A stretch of DNA of 46,091 nt from an uncultured Erysipelotrichaceae bacterium (GTDB taxonomy: Bacteria; Bacillota_I; Bacilli_A; Erysipelotrichales; Erysipelotrichaceae), in NCBI GenBank assembly GCA_946537835.1, contig CAMNGB010000002.1, forward strand, positions 1 to 46,091, written 5' to 3'. Made by a program: the position numbers and the translations under genes. Shown here in pieces: positions 8,500-18,847 of the stretch. Each line of letters opens with the position of its first letter. The stretch's first letter is position 1. Below the pieces are notes generated by a model that made no database searches, was not told the DNA's origin, and saw nothing but the letters and a program-made list of their open reading frames with translations.

Positions 8500-9864
8500 A
8501 TGGACATTTCTTCCTACATCGGAAATAAGGAGTTTTACCGGGAGACCGCAAGGATTGCGGTTCCGCTGGCCCTGCAGAGTGCGCTGATGAGCTGTCAGTC
8601 GATGATCGATACCCTGATGGTGTCGTGGATCGGAAAAGTATCCGCAGTCGGCACGGCCGCCCAGATCGATACCCTGGCAAGCATGATTGCCTACGGCTGT
8701 ATCGGCGGCATCAGTATTTTTGCCTCGCAGTTTTACGGTGCTGACGATACCGCAAATCTGAAACGGTGCACCGGTCTGGGTCTCTGTCTGGTACTGACCA
8801 ATGCACTGCTGTGGATCACGGCTGCCACCTTCTTCGGCAGTTCCATCCTGTCGTTCTATATGGGCGATGCTGCAGTCGTTGCCGACGGTCTGCTGTATCT
8901 CAATATCTCCAGATTCACCTTGCTGGTATCGGGGATTTCATTCATTATTTCCAACATGTACCGTTCCACCGGGCAGCCGGGCATTGCCCTGCGGATCTCG
9001 GTTCTGACTACGGTATGCAATGTGACGCTGAATTATCTGCTCATATTCGGCATCGGTCCGTTTCCGGAACTCGGTATCGAAGGAGCGGCGCTGGCAACAC
9101 TTCTTGCCCAGTGCATTGCCTGCATCACCCTGATCGGATACGCATTAAAATCCAGGCAGAAGTTTATCGGCTCCCTGCCGGAACTGTTCGGCTTTGACAT
9201 GGGCTTTGTCAGACCGGTGCTGGATCGGATCCTGCCGCTGATTCTCAATGAAACAGCCTTCGGGTTCGGCCAGACCCTGTTTATCAAAGCCTTCGGATAT
9301 CTCGGAAAGGACCAGATGGATGCCTACTATGCCGGCAATCAGATCTTCAACCTGATGACATTTGTCATCTACGGATACGGCAATGCCGTGCAGATCCTGC
9401 TCGGTCAGAAACTGGGGAGGGGAGATATCGAGGAAGCAAAAAAAGAATGCAGACAGCATATCGGCCTGGCCTTTGTGCTTTCCTGCATTCTGGTCACATT
9501 CCTGGTGATCTTTGCAAAACCGATGGTTTCCCTGTTTGCCCTGACGGATCCGGCTGTTGAAGCCATGGCTGTCATGATCGTCAGAGTCCTTGCCATCAAG
9601 GCATCGATGCGCCTGTATAATTTCATGATCTTCTGCATTCTCAGATCGGGCGGCGACGCAAAGGTCATTCAGTTCCTGGATTCCGGACTGGAGTGGCTGG
9701 TCGGACTGCCGTGTGCCTTCTTCTGTGTCATTGTTCTGCACATGGACAATATTGCCCTGGTGCTTCTCATCACGCAGCTGGAACAGCTGGTGCGTCTGGT
9801 TCTGGGCATGCGGCGGGTAATGACATACCGCTGGGCAAATGACCTGACGAAGCTTGTGGCATAA
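8500..9864 (+). CDS. MATE family efflux transporter
   Basis: MDISSYIGNKEFYRETARIAVPLALQSALMSCQSMIDTLMVSWIG...; start at 8500 rather than 8407. Confidence 0.9.
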   Translation: MDISSYIGNKEFYRETARIAVPLALQSALMSCQSMIDTLMVSWIGKVSAVGTAAQIDTLASMIAYGCIGGISIFASQFYGADDTANLKRCTGLGLCLVLTNALLWITAATFFGSSILSFYMGDAAVVADGLLYLNISRFTLLVSGISFIISNMYRSTGQPGIALRISVLTTVCNVTLNYLLIFGIGPFPELGIEGAALATLLAQCIACITLIGYALKSRQKFIGSLPELFGFDMGFVRPVLDRILPLILNETAFGFGQTLFIKAFGYLGKDQMDAYYAGNQIFNLMTFVIYGYGNAVQILLGQKLGRGDIEEAKKECRQHIGLAFVLSCILVTFLVIFAKPMVSLFALTDPAVEAMAVMIVRVLAIKASMRLYNFMIFCILRSGGDAKVIQFLDSGLEWLVGLPCAFFCVIVLHMDNIALVLLITQLEQLVRLVLGMRRVMTYRWANDLTKLVA

Positions 9865-9869
9865 GAAAA

Positions 9870-9897
9870 GAGTTCAAAAATTGAACTCCTTTTTTTC
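9870..9897. terminator. Bidirectional terminator between MATE and ABC genes
   Basis: GAGTTCAA-aaa-TTGAACTC followed by T run. Confidence 0.8.
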
Positions 9898-9905
9898 TGT
9901 GGTTT

Positions 9906-11768
9906 TCAGGCTGCAGCACCCTCAAACTGGGAGTTGTACAGCTTCGCATAGAAACCGTTTCTTTCCAGCAGTTCCTCATGCGTTCCGATCTCAACGATGT
10001 CTCCGTGATCCATGACCAGGATCATGTCGGCATTGCGGATGGTGGAAAGACGGTGGGCAATGACAAAGGACGTTCTGCCTTTCATCAGATTTTCCATGCC
10101 TTTCTGGATCAGGATCTCGGTGCGGGTATCGACAGAAGATGTCGCCTCATCCAGGATCAGGATCTTCGGATCGCTGAGGAAGGCACGGGCAATCGTCAGA
10201 AGCTGTTTCTGCCCCTGGGAGATATTGGTGGATTCCTCATTGATCTCGGTCTGATAGCCGTTTTCCAGGGTGCGGATAAAGTGATCGACATAGGCGGCAT
10301 CGGCAGCCTTCATGACTTCTTCGTCAGTGGCATCCATGCGGCCGTAGCGGATATTGTCCATGATCGTGCCGGTATGGAGCCAGGCATCCTGCAGAACCAT
10401 GCCGAAGCAGTCGCGCAGGTCAGATCTTCTCATATCGGTGATGTTCTTTCCGTCGATGTAGATATTGCCGGAATTGAGATCGTAGAAGCGCATCAGCAGC
10501 TTGACGATGGTCGTCTTGCCGGCACCGGTCGGACCGACAATGGCGACCTGGGATCCGTAATGGATATAGGCGCTGAAATCATGGATGACGATCTTGTCCG
10601 GATCATAGCCGAAGACAACGTCTTCAAAGGTAACATTGCCCTTGATGCGGATATTGCCGTTTTCGTCACGGATCGATACCGGATGTCCGGTATCGGGTGC
10701 TTCTTCTTCCTCTTCCAGGAATTCAAAGACACGCTCTGCCGCTGCTGCAGTTGCCTGCAGGATATTCATGATCTGGGCAGTCTGGGTAATCGGCTGGTTG
10801 AAGTTTCTGACATACTGGATGAAGGCCTGAATGTCACCGATGGCAAGGCCGTTGTGGACAGCCAGGTATCCGCCCAGCACACAGCATCCGACGTAGCCGA
10901 CATTGCCGATGAAATTGGTGATCGGCTGCATGGCGCCGGAGATGAACTGGGCCTTCCATGCGGCATTGTACAGACGGTTGTTCAGATCGTTGAAGGTGCT
11001 GATCGAGCGTTCTTCGCCGTTGAATGCCTTCATGACAATATGACCGCCGTACATCTCTTCGATATGGCCGTTGACATTGCCGAGGGTATCCTGCTGGGCC
11101 TTGAAGAATTTCTGCGACTTCGACACGACGAAGGCAGCCGCAAGACCGGACAGGGGCACGACGATCAGAGCCATCAGCGTCAGCTGCCAGGAGATGCTCA
11201 GCATCATGTAGAGAATGCCGATGATGGTGATGACGGAAGTAAAGACCTGCTGCACCGACTGGTTCAGTGACTGGGAAACGGTATCGACGTCATTGGTCAC
11301 CCGTGAGAGCACTTCACCGTGGGTGGTATGGTCAAAGTATTTCAGCGGCAGGCGGTTGATCTTTTCCGAGATTTCCTTCCGCAGATTGTAGGTGATCTTT
11401 TGGGTAACGCCGGACATCATCCAGCCCTGAATGTAATGGAACAGAGCCGAGAGGAGATAGATGCCGAGCAGGGTCAGAAGGATCGATCCGATCTTTTCAA
11501 AATCGATGCCGCCGGTACCGCCGTACTTTGCGGCAAGGCCTTCTGCCAGGGTGGTTGTGGCCGATCCGAGAATACGGGGACCGATGATCGAGAAGATGGT
11601 GGATCCCAGTGTGAAGAGGGCAATGATAATGATCTGTACATAGAACGGCTTCATGTAGCGGATCAGCTTGGCAATCGTGCCGCGGAAGTTTCTGGCCTTG
11701 TCACCGGCTACCATGCCGCGGGGTGAGCGCATGCCGGTCCGGTAGTTTTTCTTCTTGTTTTCACTCAT
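9906..11768 (-). CDS. ABC transporter, fused permease/ATPase (subunit 2 of probable heterodimeric exporter)
   Basis: Type-I exporter TM region plus GPTGAGKTTIVKLL Walker A, NISQGQKQLLTIARA signature, ILILDEATSSVD. Confidence 0.93.
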   Translation of the reverse strand: MSENKKKNYRTGMRSPRGMVAGDKARNFRGTIAKLIRYMKPFYVQIIIIALFTLGSTIFSIIGPRILGSATTTLAEGLAAKYGGTGGIDFEKIGSILLTLLGIYLLSALFHYIQGWMMSGVTQKITYNLRKEISEKINRLPLKYFDHTTHGEVLSRVTNDVDTVSQSLNQSVQQVFTSVITIIGILYMMLSISWQLTLMALIVVPLSGLAAAFVVSKSQKFFKAQQDTLGNVNGHIEEMYGGHIVMKAFNGEERSISTFNDLNNRLYNAAWKAQFISGAMQPITNFIGNVGYVGCCVLGGYLAVHNGLAIGDIQAFIQYVRNFNQPITQTAQIMNILQATAAAAERVFEFLEEEEEAPDTGHPVSIRDENGNIRIKGNVTFEDVVFGYDPDKIVIHDFSAYIHYGSQVAIVGPTGAGKTTIVKLLMRFYDLNSGNIYIDGKNITDMRRSDLRDCFGMVLQDAWLHTGTIMDNIRYGRMDATDEEVMKAADAAYVDHFIRTLENGYQTEINEESTNISQGQKQLLTIARAFLSDPKILILDEATSSVDTRTEILIQKGMENLMKGRTSFVIAHRLSTIRNADMILVMDHGDIVEIGTHEELLERNGFYAKLYNSQFEGAAA

Positions 11769-13921
11769 TTTGCCAGTTCCTCCTCGCTCAGCTGAGAGAG
11801 CGCGATTTCCTGATAGACAGAACAGTTTTTCATCAGTTCGGCATGGGAGCCGATGCCGGCAACGCGGCCTTCGTCAAGAACGACGATGCGGTCTGCCTGC
11901 ATGATGGTGCTGATGCGCTGGGCAACGATGAAGACGGTCGCCTGGGTTCTTTCGATCATCTGATTCAGTGCTTCCCGCAGTTTTGCGTCAGTCTGATAGT
12001 CAAGAGCACTGAAGGTATCGTCGAAGATATAGACCTGGGCATCCTTGGTCAGAGCCCGGGCAATTGAGAGACGCTGTTTCTGACCGCCGGAAACATTCGT
12101 TCCGCCCTGCGAGATCTCTTCCTGCAGGCGGTTCGGCATGCGGTCGACAAATTCCTTTGCCTGGGATACTTCCAGGGCATTTTCGATGGCTTCTTCAGAT
12201 GCATTTTCATCGGCATAGCGGAGATTGGATTCGACTGTGCCGGAGAACAGAATGCCTTTCTGGGGAACATAGCCGATACGCTCACGCAGTTCCTTCTGGG
12301 GAACACTGCGGATATCGGTATCACCGAAACGGATACTTCCTTCGGTGACATCAAAGAATCTCGGAAGCAGATTGATCAGCGTTGATTTGCCGGATCCGGT
12401 TGAACCGATAAAGGCAACGGTCTCGCCCGGCGAGGCGGTAAATGTAATGTCACTGAGCACGTTCTGTTCGGCATTGGGATAGCGGAACGAGACATGATCG
12501 AAGGTGATGGTCTGATTTTCTTCCGGCAGATGCACGGGATTTTCCGGATCGTGAATCGACGTCTCTGTTTCCAGCACTTCAAAGATACGGTTGGCGGAAA
12601 CGGCAGAACGGGGAATCATGATGAAGATCACGGCAACGATCATGAAGGAAATCAGAACATGCGTGGCATACTGCAGGAAGGCAAGCATGTCACCGATCTG
12701 CATGGTGCCGAGATCAATGGCATTGGCACCGATCCAGATGATCAGAATCGATACGCCGCTCATCAGGAAGGTCATGGTCGGGGATATGACCGCCAGGACC
12801 CGGTTCAGGAACATGTTCAGTTTTGTAATGTCGCTGTTTGCCCTGTCAAAGCGTTCTTCTTCATTCTTTTCATTGTTGAAGGCGCGGATCACCAGCATGC
12901 CGGAGAGCTGTTCACGGATGACAAGGTTCAGGCGGTCGACCATTTTCTGCACGATGCGGAACTTCGGCATCGTGAACAGGAAGGTGACGATCATCAGGGC
13001 AATCATCAGCAGGATCGTCCAGCCCAGCACCATTGCCAGGTTTTTAAAGCGCAGTACCTTGAACAGCGATGTCAGCCCCATCATCGGTGCAAACAGAACG
13101 ATTCTCAGCATCATGGTCAATACCTGCTGGACCTGCTGGACATCGTTGGTCGTACGGGTGATCAGGGATGCGGTGGAGAACTTTGACAGCTCTTCGCTGG
13201 CAAAGGATTCAACCTTGGCAAAGACATCGGCGCGCATGTTCCGGGCGGCACCGGTGGCGGTGCGGCTGGCCAGGAAACTGGATGCGATGGCACACAGCGA
13301 AGCCATCAGGGCAATTCCCAGCATCAGCAGGCCTTCGTGCAGAATGTAGTCATTCTGCATCTTTTCGGTATCCATGCCGATTTTTGCATATTCATTCCGC
13401 AGCATCAGGATCTGGGCGGCTTTCAGGTTGTCGGCAGTGAATCCTTCGGTTCTTTCTTTCAGAGCCGAGCGGAAGGAATCGGCCGCAGCCGGATTCGTTT
13501 CCAGCATGGCCCAGACCTGTTCGGGAGAAACATTCATGGCTGAGGAGGCCTGATCGCTGCTCAGGAAGGAAACCAGCAGGAACGGTTCTTCCAGGACGGC
13601 GCGCAGTTCTTCACTGTCGTTTTTCAGAACGTAGACTTCCCCGCCGGCATCCGGATACAGGGTGCTCTCGGCGGGTTCATAGCTGTCTTCCAGGAGTCTG
13701 GCACCGTCTTCATCCATGAAGTATTTCATGTGCTGAAAGGTATCGCTGCTCAGTGCTTCCGGAAGGGTATCGCTGATCCCTCCGTACTGTATTCCGTAGG
13801 TAACAATATCAGACATGTAGTCCGGCAGGGCGAGATCAAACTGCACCTGCAGGAATACCAGGCCAATAATCATGATTACGGAGAGCCAGAAGGGTTTGAG
13901 ATAACGCATTGCTTTGATCAT
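11765..13921 (-). CDS. ABC transporter, fused permease/ATPase (subunit 1 of probable heterodimeric exporter)
   Basis: Walker A GSTGSGKSTLINLL, NVSGGQKQRLSIARAL, Walker B with VYIFDDTFSALD (degenerate catalytic Glu to Asp); overlaps the partner gene. Confidence 0.93.
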   Translation of the reverse strand: MIKAMRYLKPFWLSVIMIIGLVFLQVQFDLALPDYMSDIVTYGIQYGGISDTLPEALSSDTFQHMKYFMDEDGARLLEDSYEPAESTLYPDAGGEVYVLKNDSEELRAVLEEPFLLVSFLSSDQASSAMNVSPEQVWAMLETNPAAADSFRSALKERTEGFTADNLKAAQILMLRNEYAKIGMDTEKMQNDYILHEGLLMLGIALMASLCAIASSFLASRTATGAARNMRADVFAKVESFASEELSKFSTASLITRTTNDVQQVQQVLTMMLRIVLFAPMMGLTSLFKVLRFKNLAMVLGWTILLMIALMIVTFLFTMPKFRIVQKMVDRLNLVIREQLSGMLVIRAFNNEKNEEERFDRANSDITKLNMFLNRVLAVISPTMTFLMSGVSILIIWIGANAIDLGTMQIGDMLAFLQYATHVLISFMIVAVIFIMIPRSAVSANRIFEVLETETSIHDPENPVHLPEENQTITFDHVSFRYPNAEQNVLSDITFTASPGETVAFIGSTGSGKSTLINLLPRFFDVTEGSIRFGDTDIRSVPQKELRERIGYVPQKGILFSGTVESNLRYADENASEEAIENALEVSQAKEFVDRMPNRLQEEISQGGTNVSGGQKQRLSIARALTKDAQVYIFDDTFSALDYQTDAKLREALNQMIERTQATVFIVAQRISTIMQADRIVVLDEGRVAGIGSHAELMKNCSVYQEIALSQLSEEELAK

Positions 13922-14010
13922 AAAGCGGCCTCCATTGTACAGTTTTCATCTTAACAATGATCAATAATCTTGTGAACGCACATACACTGTAATCTGTATA
14001 TAATTCTGTC

Positions 14011-14598
14011 ATGGGACTGTACGACAGTGAGATCCGTGAGCCGCTGTTTGACTGGCTGGAAGAACAGTACGGAATGATCCGGATCCTCGAAGAAAAACAG
14101 ATGGGAAAAGCCAGGGCGGATGCCGTCATGGTGACTGCAGCCGAACTGTACGGCATCGAGATCAAAAGCGATGCCGACAGCTATGCCAGGCTTGCGAACC
14201 AGGTCAGGTACTACAACTGGTATTATGACCGCAACTATATTGTTGTCGGCGTCAGTCATGCGGCGCATATTGCCGAACATGTGCCGGAATGGTGGGGCAT
14301 CATTACAGCTGAAGAAGAGGACGGCGGTGTGGATCTGTATGAAATGCGGAAACCGCAGCTGAACCCGAAGCGGAAGATGCAGCGCAAGATCACCCTGCTG
14401 TGGCGGCCGGAACTGGTGCGGATCCAGAAGCGGAATCACCTGCCGGCATATAAGGAAAAATCAAAGAAGTTCGTGCAGGAAAAGATTCTGGAGAAGATAC
14501 CCGAAGATCAGCTGCACCGGGAAATATCCAGAGAACTGTTTGAAAGGGACTATACCTTGATTGAGGAAGAACTGAAAGAATACAGACGGCAGAGATGA
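14011..14598 (+). CDS. sce7726-like family protein, predicted PDDEXK-type fold
   Basis: YDSEIREPLFDWLEEQYG...EEKQMGKARADAVMVTAAELYGIEIKSDADSYARLANQVRYYNWYYDRNYIVVG (E..D..xEIK-like core). Confidence 0.55.
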   Translation: MGLYDSEIREPLFDWLEEQYGMIRILEEKQMGKARADAVMVTAAELYGIEIKSDADSYARLANQVRYYNWYYDRNYIVVGVSHAAHIAEHVPEWWGIITAEEEDGGVDLYEMRKPQLNPKRKMQRKITLLWRPELVRIQKRNHLPAYKEKSKKFVQEKILEKIPEDQLHREISRELFERDYTLIEEELKEYRRQR

Positions 14599-14610
14599 TC
14601 TGCCGTTTTT
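14586..14610 (+). terminator. Intrinsic terminator
   Basis: ACGGCAGA-gatga-TCTGCCGT-TTTT. Confidence 0.75.
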
Positions 14611-14654
14611 GGTGTTATGATTAGAGTGGAAAGAAAGACAGAGGATAAGACCAG

Positions 14655-15719
14655 ATGGAAAAACAGGCAGCCTATCTCCGGGTATATGAAGCGGTGCGGC
14701 ATGATATTGTGTCCGGTGTTTTTCCCTTTGGTGCCAGGATTCCCTCCAAGCGGGTGATGGCGGATGCCTACAGCGTCAGTGTCATCACGGCTGAACATGC
14801 CCTGCAGCTGCTGGAAGAGGAAGGCTATATAGAGAAAAGAGAGCGCAGCGGCAGTTATGTGTGCTACCGCAGCGAGGATCTGATCAGTGCTTCCCGGCCT
14901 TCACAGCATCTTCATGAGGCGCTGATTCCGGCTGATGATCAGTTTCCCTACAGTGTCTATGCAAAGGCGGTCAGAAAGGTTCTGAATGATTACGGGGAAG
15001 GGGTGCTGCAGAAGACGGATGAAAACGGTTCGGCTATCCTCAGGGAGGCAGTTGCGTCCTATCTGCACCGCTGCCGCGGCATTTCCGTGGATCCGGAAAA
15101 TATCATTATCGGAGCCGGTGCCGAATATCTGTATTCACTCTGCGTGCAGCTGCTTGGCCGCTGGCGCATCTTCGCCATTGAATCACCGTCCTATGAAAAG
15201 ATACGGCTGATCTACCGCAGCAGCGGGGTGCGCCTGGATCCCCTGAAAATGGGAGAGAACGGCATTCTCAGCAGCGAACTGGAGCGGACGCCGGCATCGG
15301 TTCTGCACGTGACGCCGTATGCCAGCTTTCCTTCCGGCCGCAGTGCCGATGCCTCCAAGCGGACGGAGTACCTGCGCTGGGCGGAAGAAAGAAATGCACT
15401 GATTATTGAAGATGACTACGCTTCGGAATTTGCGGCAGGTCTGAAGAATGAAAAAACCCTGTTCGCAGCCGAACCCCGTGAACATGTCATCTATCTGAAT
15501 ACCTTTACGAAAACGATTGCGCCCTCGGCCCGGATCGGCTATCTGATCCTGCCGGAGAAGAAGGCGGAAATGATGCGGCAGAAGATCCGCGGCCGCTCCT
15601 GCACGGTGTCGACACTGACGCAGCTGGTTCTGGCCGAACTGCTGATGAGCGGAGCTTTTGAGAGGCATATCAACCGGGTCCGCCGGAAAATGCGAAAGAC
15701 CCATAATATAAGGAAATAA
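14655..15719 (+). pseudogene. MocR/PdxR-like GntR-aminotransferase regulator, C-terminally truncated
   Basis: GntR wHTH (YEAVRHDIVSGVFPFGARIPSKRVMADAYSVSVITAEHAL) plus PLP fold (YLNTFTKTIAPSARIGYLILP); stops at ...FERHINRVRRKMRKTHNIRK, ~100 aa short of usual family length. Confidence 0.65.
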
Positions 15720-15722
15720 TCG

Positions 15723-15750
15723 TTGCCTTTTTTAGGGTCTCTGTTATGAT
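15723..15750 (+). promoter_or_regulatory. Probable pur operon promoter
   Basis: TTGCCT-N16-TATGAT with TGt extended -10. Confidence 0.6.
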
Positions 15751-15790
15751 GATAGTGTTCTTTTTTGGTTTGCGTTCGGAAAGGAGTTTT

Positions 15791-15910
15791 ATGGCAGAAA
15801 TGTTCAGACTTTTCCAGGAAAAAAAGAATCACGGCGCAGCAGAGTTCATCTGCCGGCCGGCCGGGGTTTTTTCATACGGAAACCGTGAAGGACAGTATCA
15901 GACCCGTTAA
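15791..15910 (+). CDS. Possible 39-aa leader ORF upstream of purE
   Basis: ATG preceded by AAGGAG (15781-15786): MAEMFRLFQEKKNHGAAEFICRPAGVFSYGNREGQYQTR*; stop codon directly abuts the attenuator-like hairpin. Confidence 0.3.
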   Translation: MAEMFRLFQEKKNHGAAEFICRPAGVFSYGNREGQYQTR

Positions 15911-15911
15911 A

Positions 15912-15949
15912 CAGCAGCCTATGGATTTTATCCACAGGCTGTTTTATTT
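15912..15949 (+). terminator. Attenuator-like intrinsic terminator immediately upstream of the purE RBS
   Basis: CAGCCTaTGGAT-ttt-ATCCAcAGGCTG followed by TTTATTT. Confidence 0.6.
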
Positions 15950-15963
15950 GGAAGGAGACAGAC

Positions 15964-16461
15964 ATGAAGAAAGTCGCAATTATCATGGGCTCAGACAGCG
16001 ATCTGCCGGTCATGGCGAAAGCTGTCAAGGTGCTGGCTGACTACGGCATCCCCTATGAGGCTCACATCTATTCCGCCCACCGCACTCCGGAAGAGGTTTC
16101 GGAATTTGCGGAAACAGCACGTGAAAACGGATTCGGCGTCATTATTGCCGGCGCCGGCATGGCAGCGGCTCTGGCCGGAGTGCTGGCCGGACATACGACC
16201 ATCCCGGTCATCGGTGTACCGCTGAAATCGGCTGTTCTGGACGGAGTTGACGCCCTGTATTCCACCGTCATGATGCCGAGCGGCATCCCGGTAGCCACCG
16301 TTGCCATTGACGGATCGAAAAACGCTGCCTATCTGGCGGCAGAGATTCTGGCCCTCAGTGACGATGAGCTTGCCGAAAAGATTGCGGCTGACCGCAGGAA
16401 ACAGAGAGACAATGTTCTGAAAAAGGATGCCGGCCTGGCCGAGCGCCTGAAGGAATTCTGA
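15964..16461 (+). CDS. purE: N5-carboxyaminoimidazole ribonucleotide mutase
   Basis: [10 protein letters not shown]...SAHRTPEEV...[25 protein letters not shown]. Confidence 0.95.
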   Translation: MKKVAIIMGSDSDLPVMAKAVKVLADYGIPYEAHIYSAHRTPEEVSEFAETARENGFGVIIAGAGMAAALAGVLAGHTTIPVIGVPLKSAVLDGVDALYSTVMMPSGIPVATVAIDGSKNAAYLAAEILALSDDELAEKIAADRRKQRDNVLKKDAGLAERLKEF

Positions 16462-16477
16462 GAAAGGATACAGACAT

Positions 16478-17524
16478 ATGGAAAAAAGTTACAGTGACAG
16501 CTACAAGGAAGCCGGAGTTGACGTAACTGCCGGCTACAAGGCAGTGGAACTGATGAAGCAGCATGTCGCCCGCACTTCCGTTCCCGGTGTCATGGAAGGC
16601 ATCGGCGGATTCGGCGGCCTGTTTGCGCCGCAGCTGGAAGGCTATGAGAAACCGGTGCTGGTTTCCGGCACCGACGGCGTCGGCACCAAGGTCAAGCTGG
16701 CCTTCATGCTGGACAGGCATGATACGGTCGGCATCGACTGTGTTGCCATGTGCGTCAACGATATCGTCTGTACCGGCGGTGCGCCGATGTTCTTCCTGGA
16801 CTATATTGCCTGCGGCAAAAATGTTCCGGAAAAGATTGCGGCAATTGTCAGCGGTGTGGCAGAGGGCTGTGTACAGGCCGGATGTGCTCTGGTCGGCGGT
16901 GAGACTGCCGAGCATCCCGGACTGATGGCAGAAGATGAATATGATCTGGCCGGCTTCTCGGTCGGCATCGTCGATGAGAAGAAGATTCTCGACAAGACAA
17001 ATGTCAGAGCCGGTGACGTGATCATCGGCCTGGCTTCGACCGGTGTGCATTCCAACGGTTTCTCCCTGGTCAGAAAGGTATTCGATATTGAACACAGCAA
17101 TGCGATTCACGAATATGCCGAAGAACTGGGAGCTCCGCTGGGCGAAGTGCTGCTGACACCGACAAAGATCTATGTAAAGCCGATCCTGAAGCTTCTGAAG
17201 GAAGTGAACGTCAAGTCGATCGCCCATATTACCGGCGGCGGTTTCTATGAAAACCTGCCGCGTGCCTATGGTGAGAACCTGAGCGCTGTCGTTCACAAGG
17301 GAACCTGGGAAGTGCTGCCGGTTTTCAGACTGATTTCAAAGGTCGGCAATATTCCCGAACATGATATGTACAACACGTTCAACATGGGTATCGGCATGGC
17401 TGTCATCGTTTCCGCCGAAGATGCCGACAGAACGATTGCCGTTCTGCAGGAAGCCGGCGTAAAGGCGAGCCGCATCGGCGAAATGACGGAAGGTGACCAT
17501 TCGGTCATCATCGAGGAAAACTGA
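16478..17524 (+). CDS. purM: Phosphoribosylformylglycinamidine cyclo-ligase
   Basis: [19 protein letters not shown]..., [24 protein letters not shown]. Confidence 0.96.
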   Translation: MEKSYSDSYKEAGVDVTAGYKAVELMKQHVARTSVPGVMEGIGGFGGLFAPQLEGYEKPVLVSGTDGVGTKVKLAFMLDRHDTVGIDCVAMCVNDIVCTGGAPMFFLDYIACGKNVPEKIAAIVSGVAEGCVQAGCALVGGETAEHPGLMAEDEYDLAGFSVGIVDEKKILDKTNVRAGDVIIGLASTGVHSNGFSLVRKVFDIEHSNAIHEYAEELGAPLGEVLLTPTKIYVKPILKLLKEVNVKSIAHITGGGFYENLPRAYGENLSAVVHKGTWEVLPVFRLISKVGNIPEHDMYNTFNMGIGMAVIVSAEDADRTIAVLQEAGVKASRIGEMTEGDHSVIIEEN

Positions 17525-17525
17525 G

Positions 17526-18131
17526 ATGACCAGGATCGCAGTCATGGTCAGCGGCGGCGGAACCAACCTGCAGGCACTGCTTGATGCGGCTGCCCGCAAT
17601 GAGATTCCGCACGGCGAGTTTGCCCTGGTCATTGCCAGCACTGCCAAGGCCTATGCGCTGGAAAGAGCCGCAAAGGCCGGCATTGAAAGCACGGTCGTGC
17701 GGCGGAAGGATTACGGCAGCCAGGATGAATTCGATCAGGCCATTGTCGACGTTCTGCACGAGCATGACATTGACATGGTGATTCTGGCCGGATATCTGAG
17801 CATTCTCGGCGAGGTCATGATCAATGCCTACCGCGACCGCATTATCAATATTCATCCGTCCCTGATTCCGAGTTTCTGCGGAAAGGGATTCTACGGCCTT
17901 AAGGTACATGAGGCAGCCCTGGAAAGAGGCGTCAGGGTAACCGGTGCCACCGTGCATCTCGTCAATGAGATTCCCGACGGCGGCCGGATCCTGCTGCAGA
18001 AGGCAGTCGCCGTCGAAGACGGTGATACACCGGAAGTGCTGCAGAGACGCGTCATGGAACAGGCAGAATGGATTTTACTGCCGCAGGCAGCGGAAATGCT
18101 GGCGCGGCAGCTGGAGGAGGATAAAAGATGA
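17526..18131 (+). CDS. purN: Phosphoribosylglycinamide formyltransferase
   Basis: RIAVMVSGGGTNLQALLDA..., INIHPSLIPSFCGKGFYG; start at 17526. Confidence 0.95.
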   Translation: MTRIAVMVSGGGTNLQALLDAAARNEIPHGEFALVIASTAKAYALERAAKAGIESTVVRRKDYGSQDEFDQAIVDVLHEHDIDMVILAGYLSILGEVMINAYRDRIINIHPSLIPSFCGKGFYGLKVHEAALERGVRVTGATVHLVNEIPDGGRILLQKAVAVEDGDTPEVLQRRVMEQAEWILLPQAAEMLARQLEEDKR

Positions 18132-18832
18132 AAGCAGTGAATTTATTTGATTACCTGAAGAACAACGAATATCCCGGCCGCGGCATTGCCGTAGGCCGTA
18201 CACCGTGCGGAAAGAAAATGCGCATTGCCTACTTCATCATGGGCCGCAGCGAAAACAGCCGCAACCGTGTCTTCATTGAAGACGGCGCCGGCATCCGCAC
18301 CGAAGCATTTGATCCTTCAAAGATGGTCGATCCTTCACTGATCATCTACGCACCGGTACGTGTATACGGCGATACGCAGATCGTCACCAACGGCGATCAG
18401 ACCGATACGGTATATGATTTCCTGGCTGCAGGCAAAACGTTTGAAGATGCGCTGCGCACCAGAACATTTGAGCCGGACGGACCGAACTGGACACCGCGCA
18501 TTTCCGCCGCTGTCAAAGGTGCCGGCTATATGATGTCGATCCTCAAGAGTGCCGGCGGCAATGAAAATGCCGTTCACCGTCAGTTCTTTGACTTCACGGA
18601 TGAACTGCCGGGCTGCGGACATATCATTCACACCTATAAGGAAAACGGAAATCCGATTCCTTCCTTCGAAGGCGAACCGGTGCTCTGGGAAATGGTGAAG
18701 GAATCCTTTGATGACTTCAGCGATCATGTCTGGGAAGCTCTGAATGAAGACAACAAGGTTTCCCTGTTTACCCGTCAGATCAGCCTGGAAGACGGAACTG
18801 TCGAAACCAGGATCTATAACAAGAACAAGTAA
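18128..18832 (+). CDS. IMP cyclohydrolase, PurO-like
   Basis: NNEYPGRGIAVGRTP...AYFIMGRSENSRNRVF pattern of the stand-alone IMP cyclohydrolase family; located directly upstream of an AICAR formyltransferase-only protein. Confidence 0.8.
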   Translation: MKAVNLFDYLKNNEYPGRGIAVGRTPCGKKMRIAYFIMGRSENSRNRVFIEDGAGIRTEAFDPSKMVDPSLIIYAPVRVYGDTQIVTNGDQTDTVYDFLAAGKTFEDALRTRTFEPDGPNWTPRISAAVKGAGYMMSILKSAGGNENAVHRQFFDFTDELPGCGHIIHTYKENGNPIPSFEGEPVLWEMVKESFDDFSDHVWEALNEDNKVSLFTRQISLEDGTVETRIYNKNK

Positions 18833-18847
18833 GAAGGAGAAAAGAAC

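Noticed and set aside
9978-11270. 430-aa plus-strand ORF
   Set aside because: Antisense to the ABC transporter gene; Asp/Gly/Ile-rich low-complexity translation typical of shadow ORFs.
15720-15963. Guanine or PRPP (ykkC) riboswitch upstream of purE
   Set aside because: The conserved core sequences of those riboswitches were not found by eye.
15765-16040. 91-aa ORF overlapping the start of purE
   Set aside because: Out of frame with purE and the C-terminal part is a shadow of purE; the 39-aa frame at 15791 has the better RBS.
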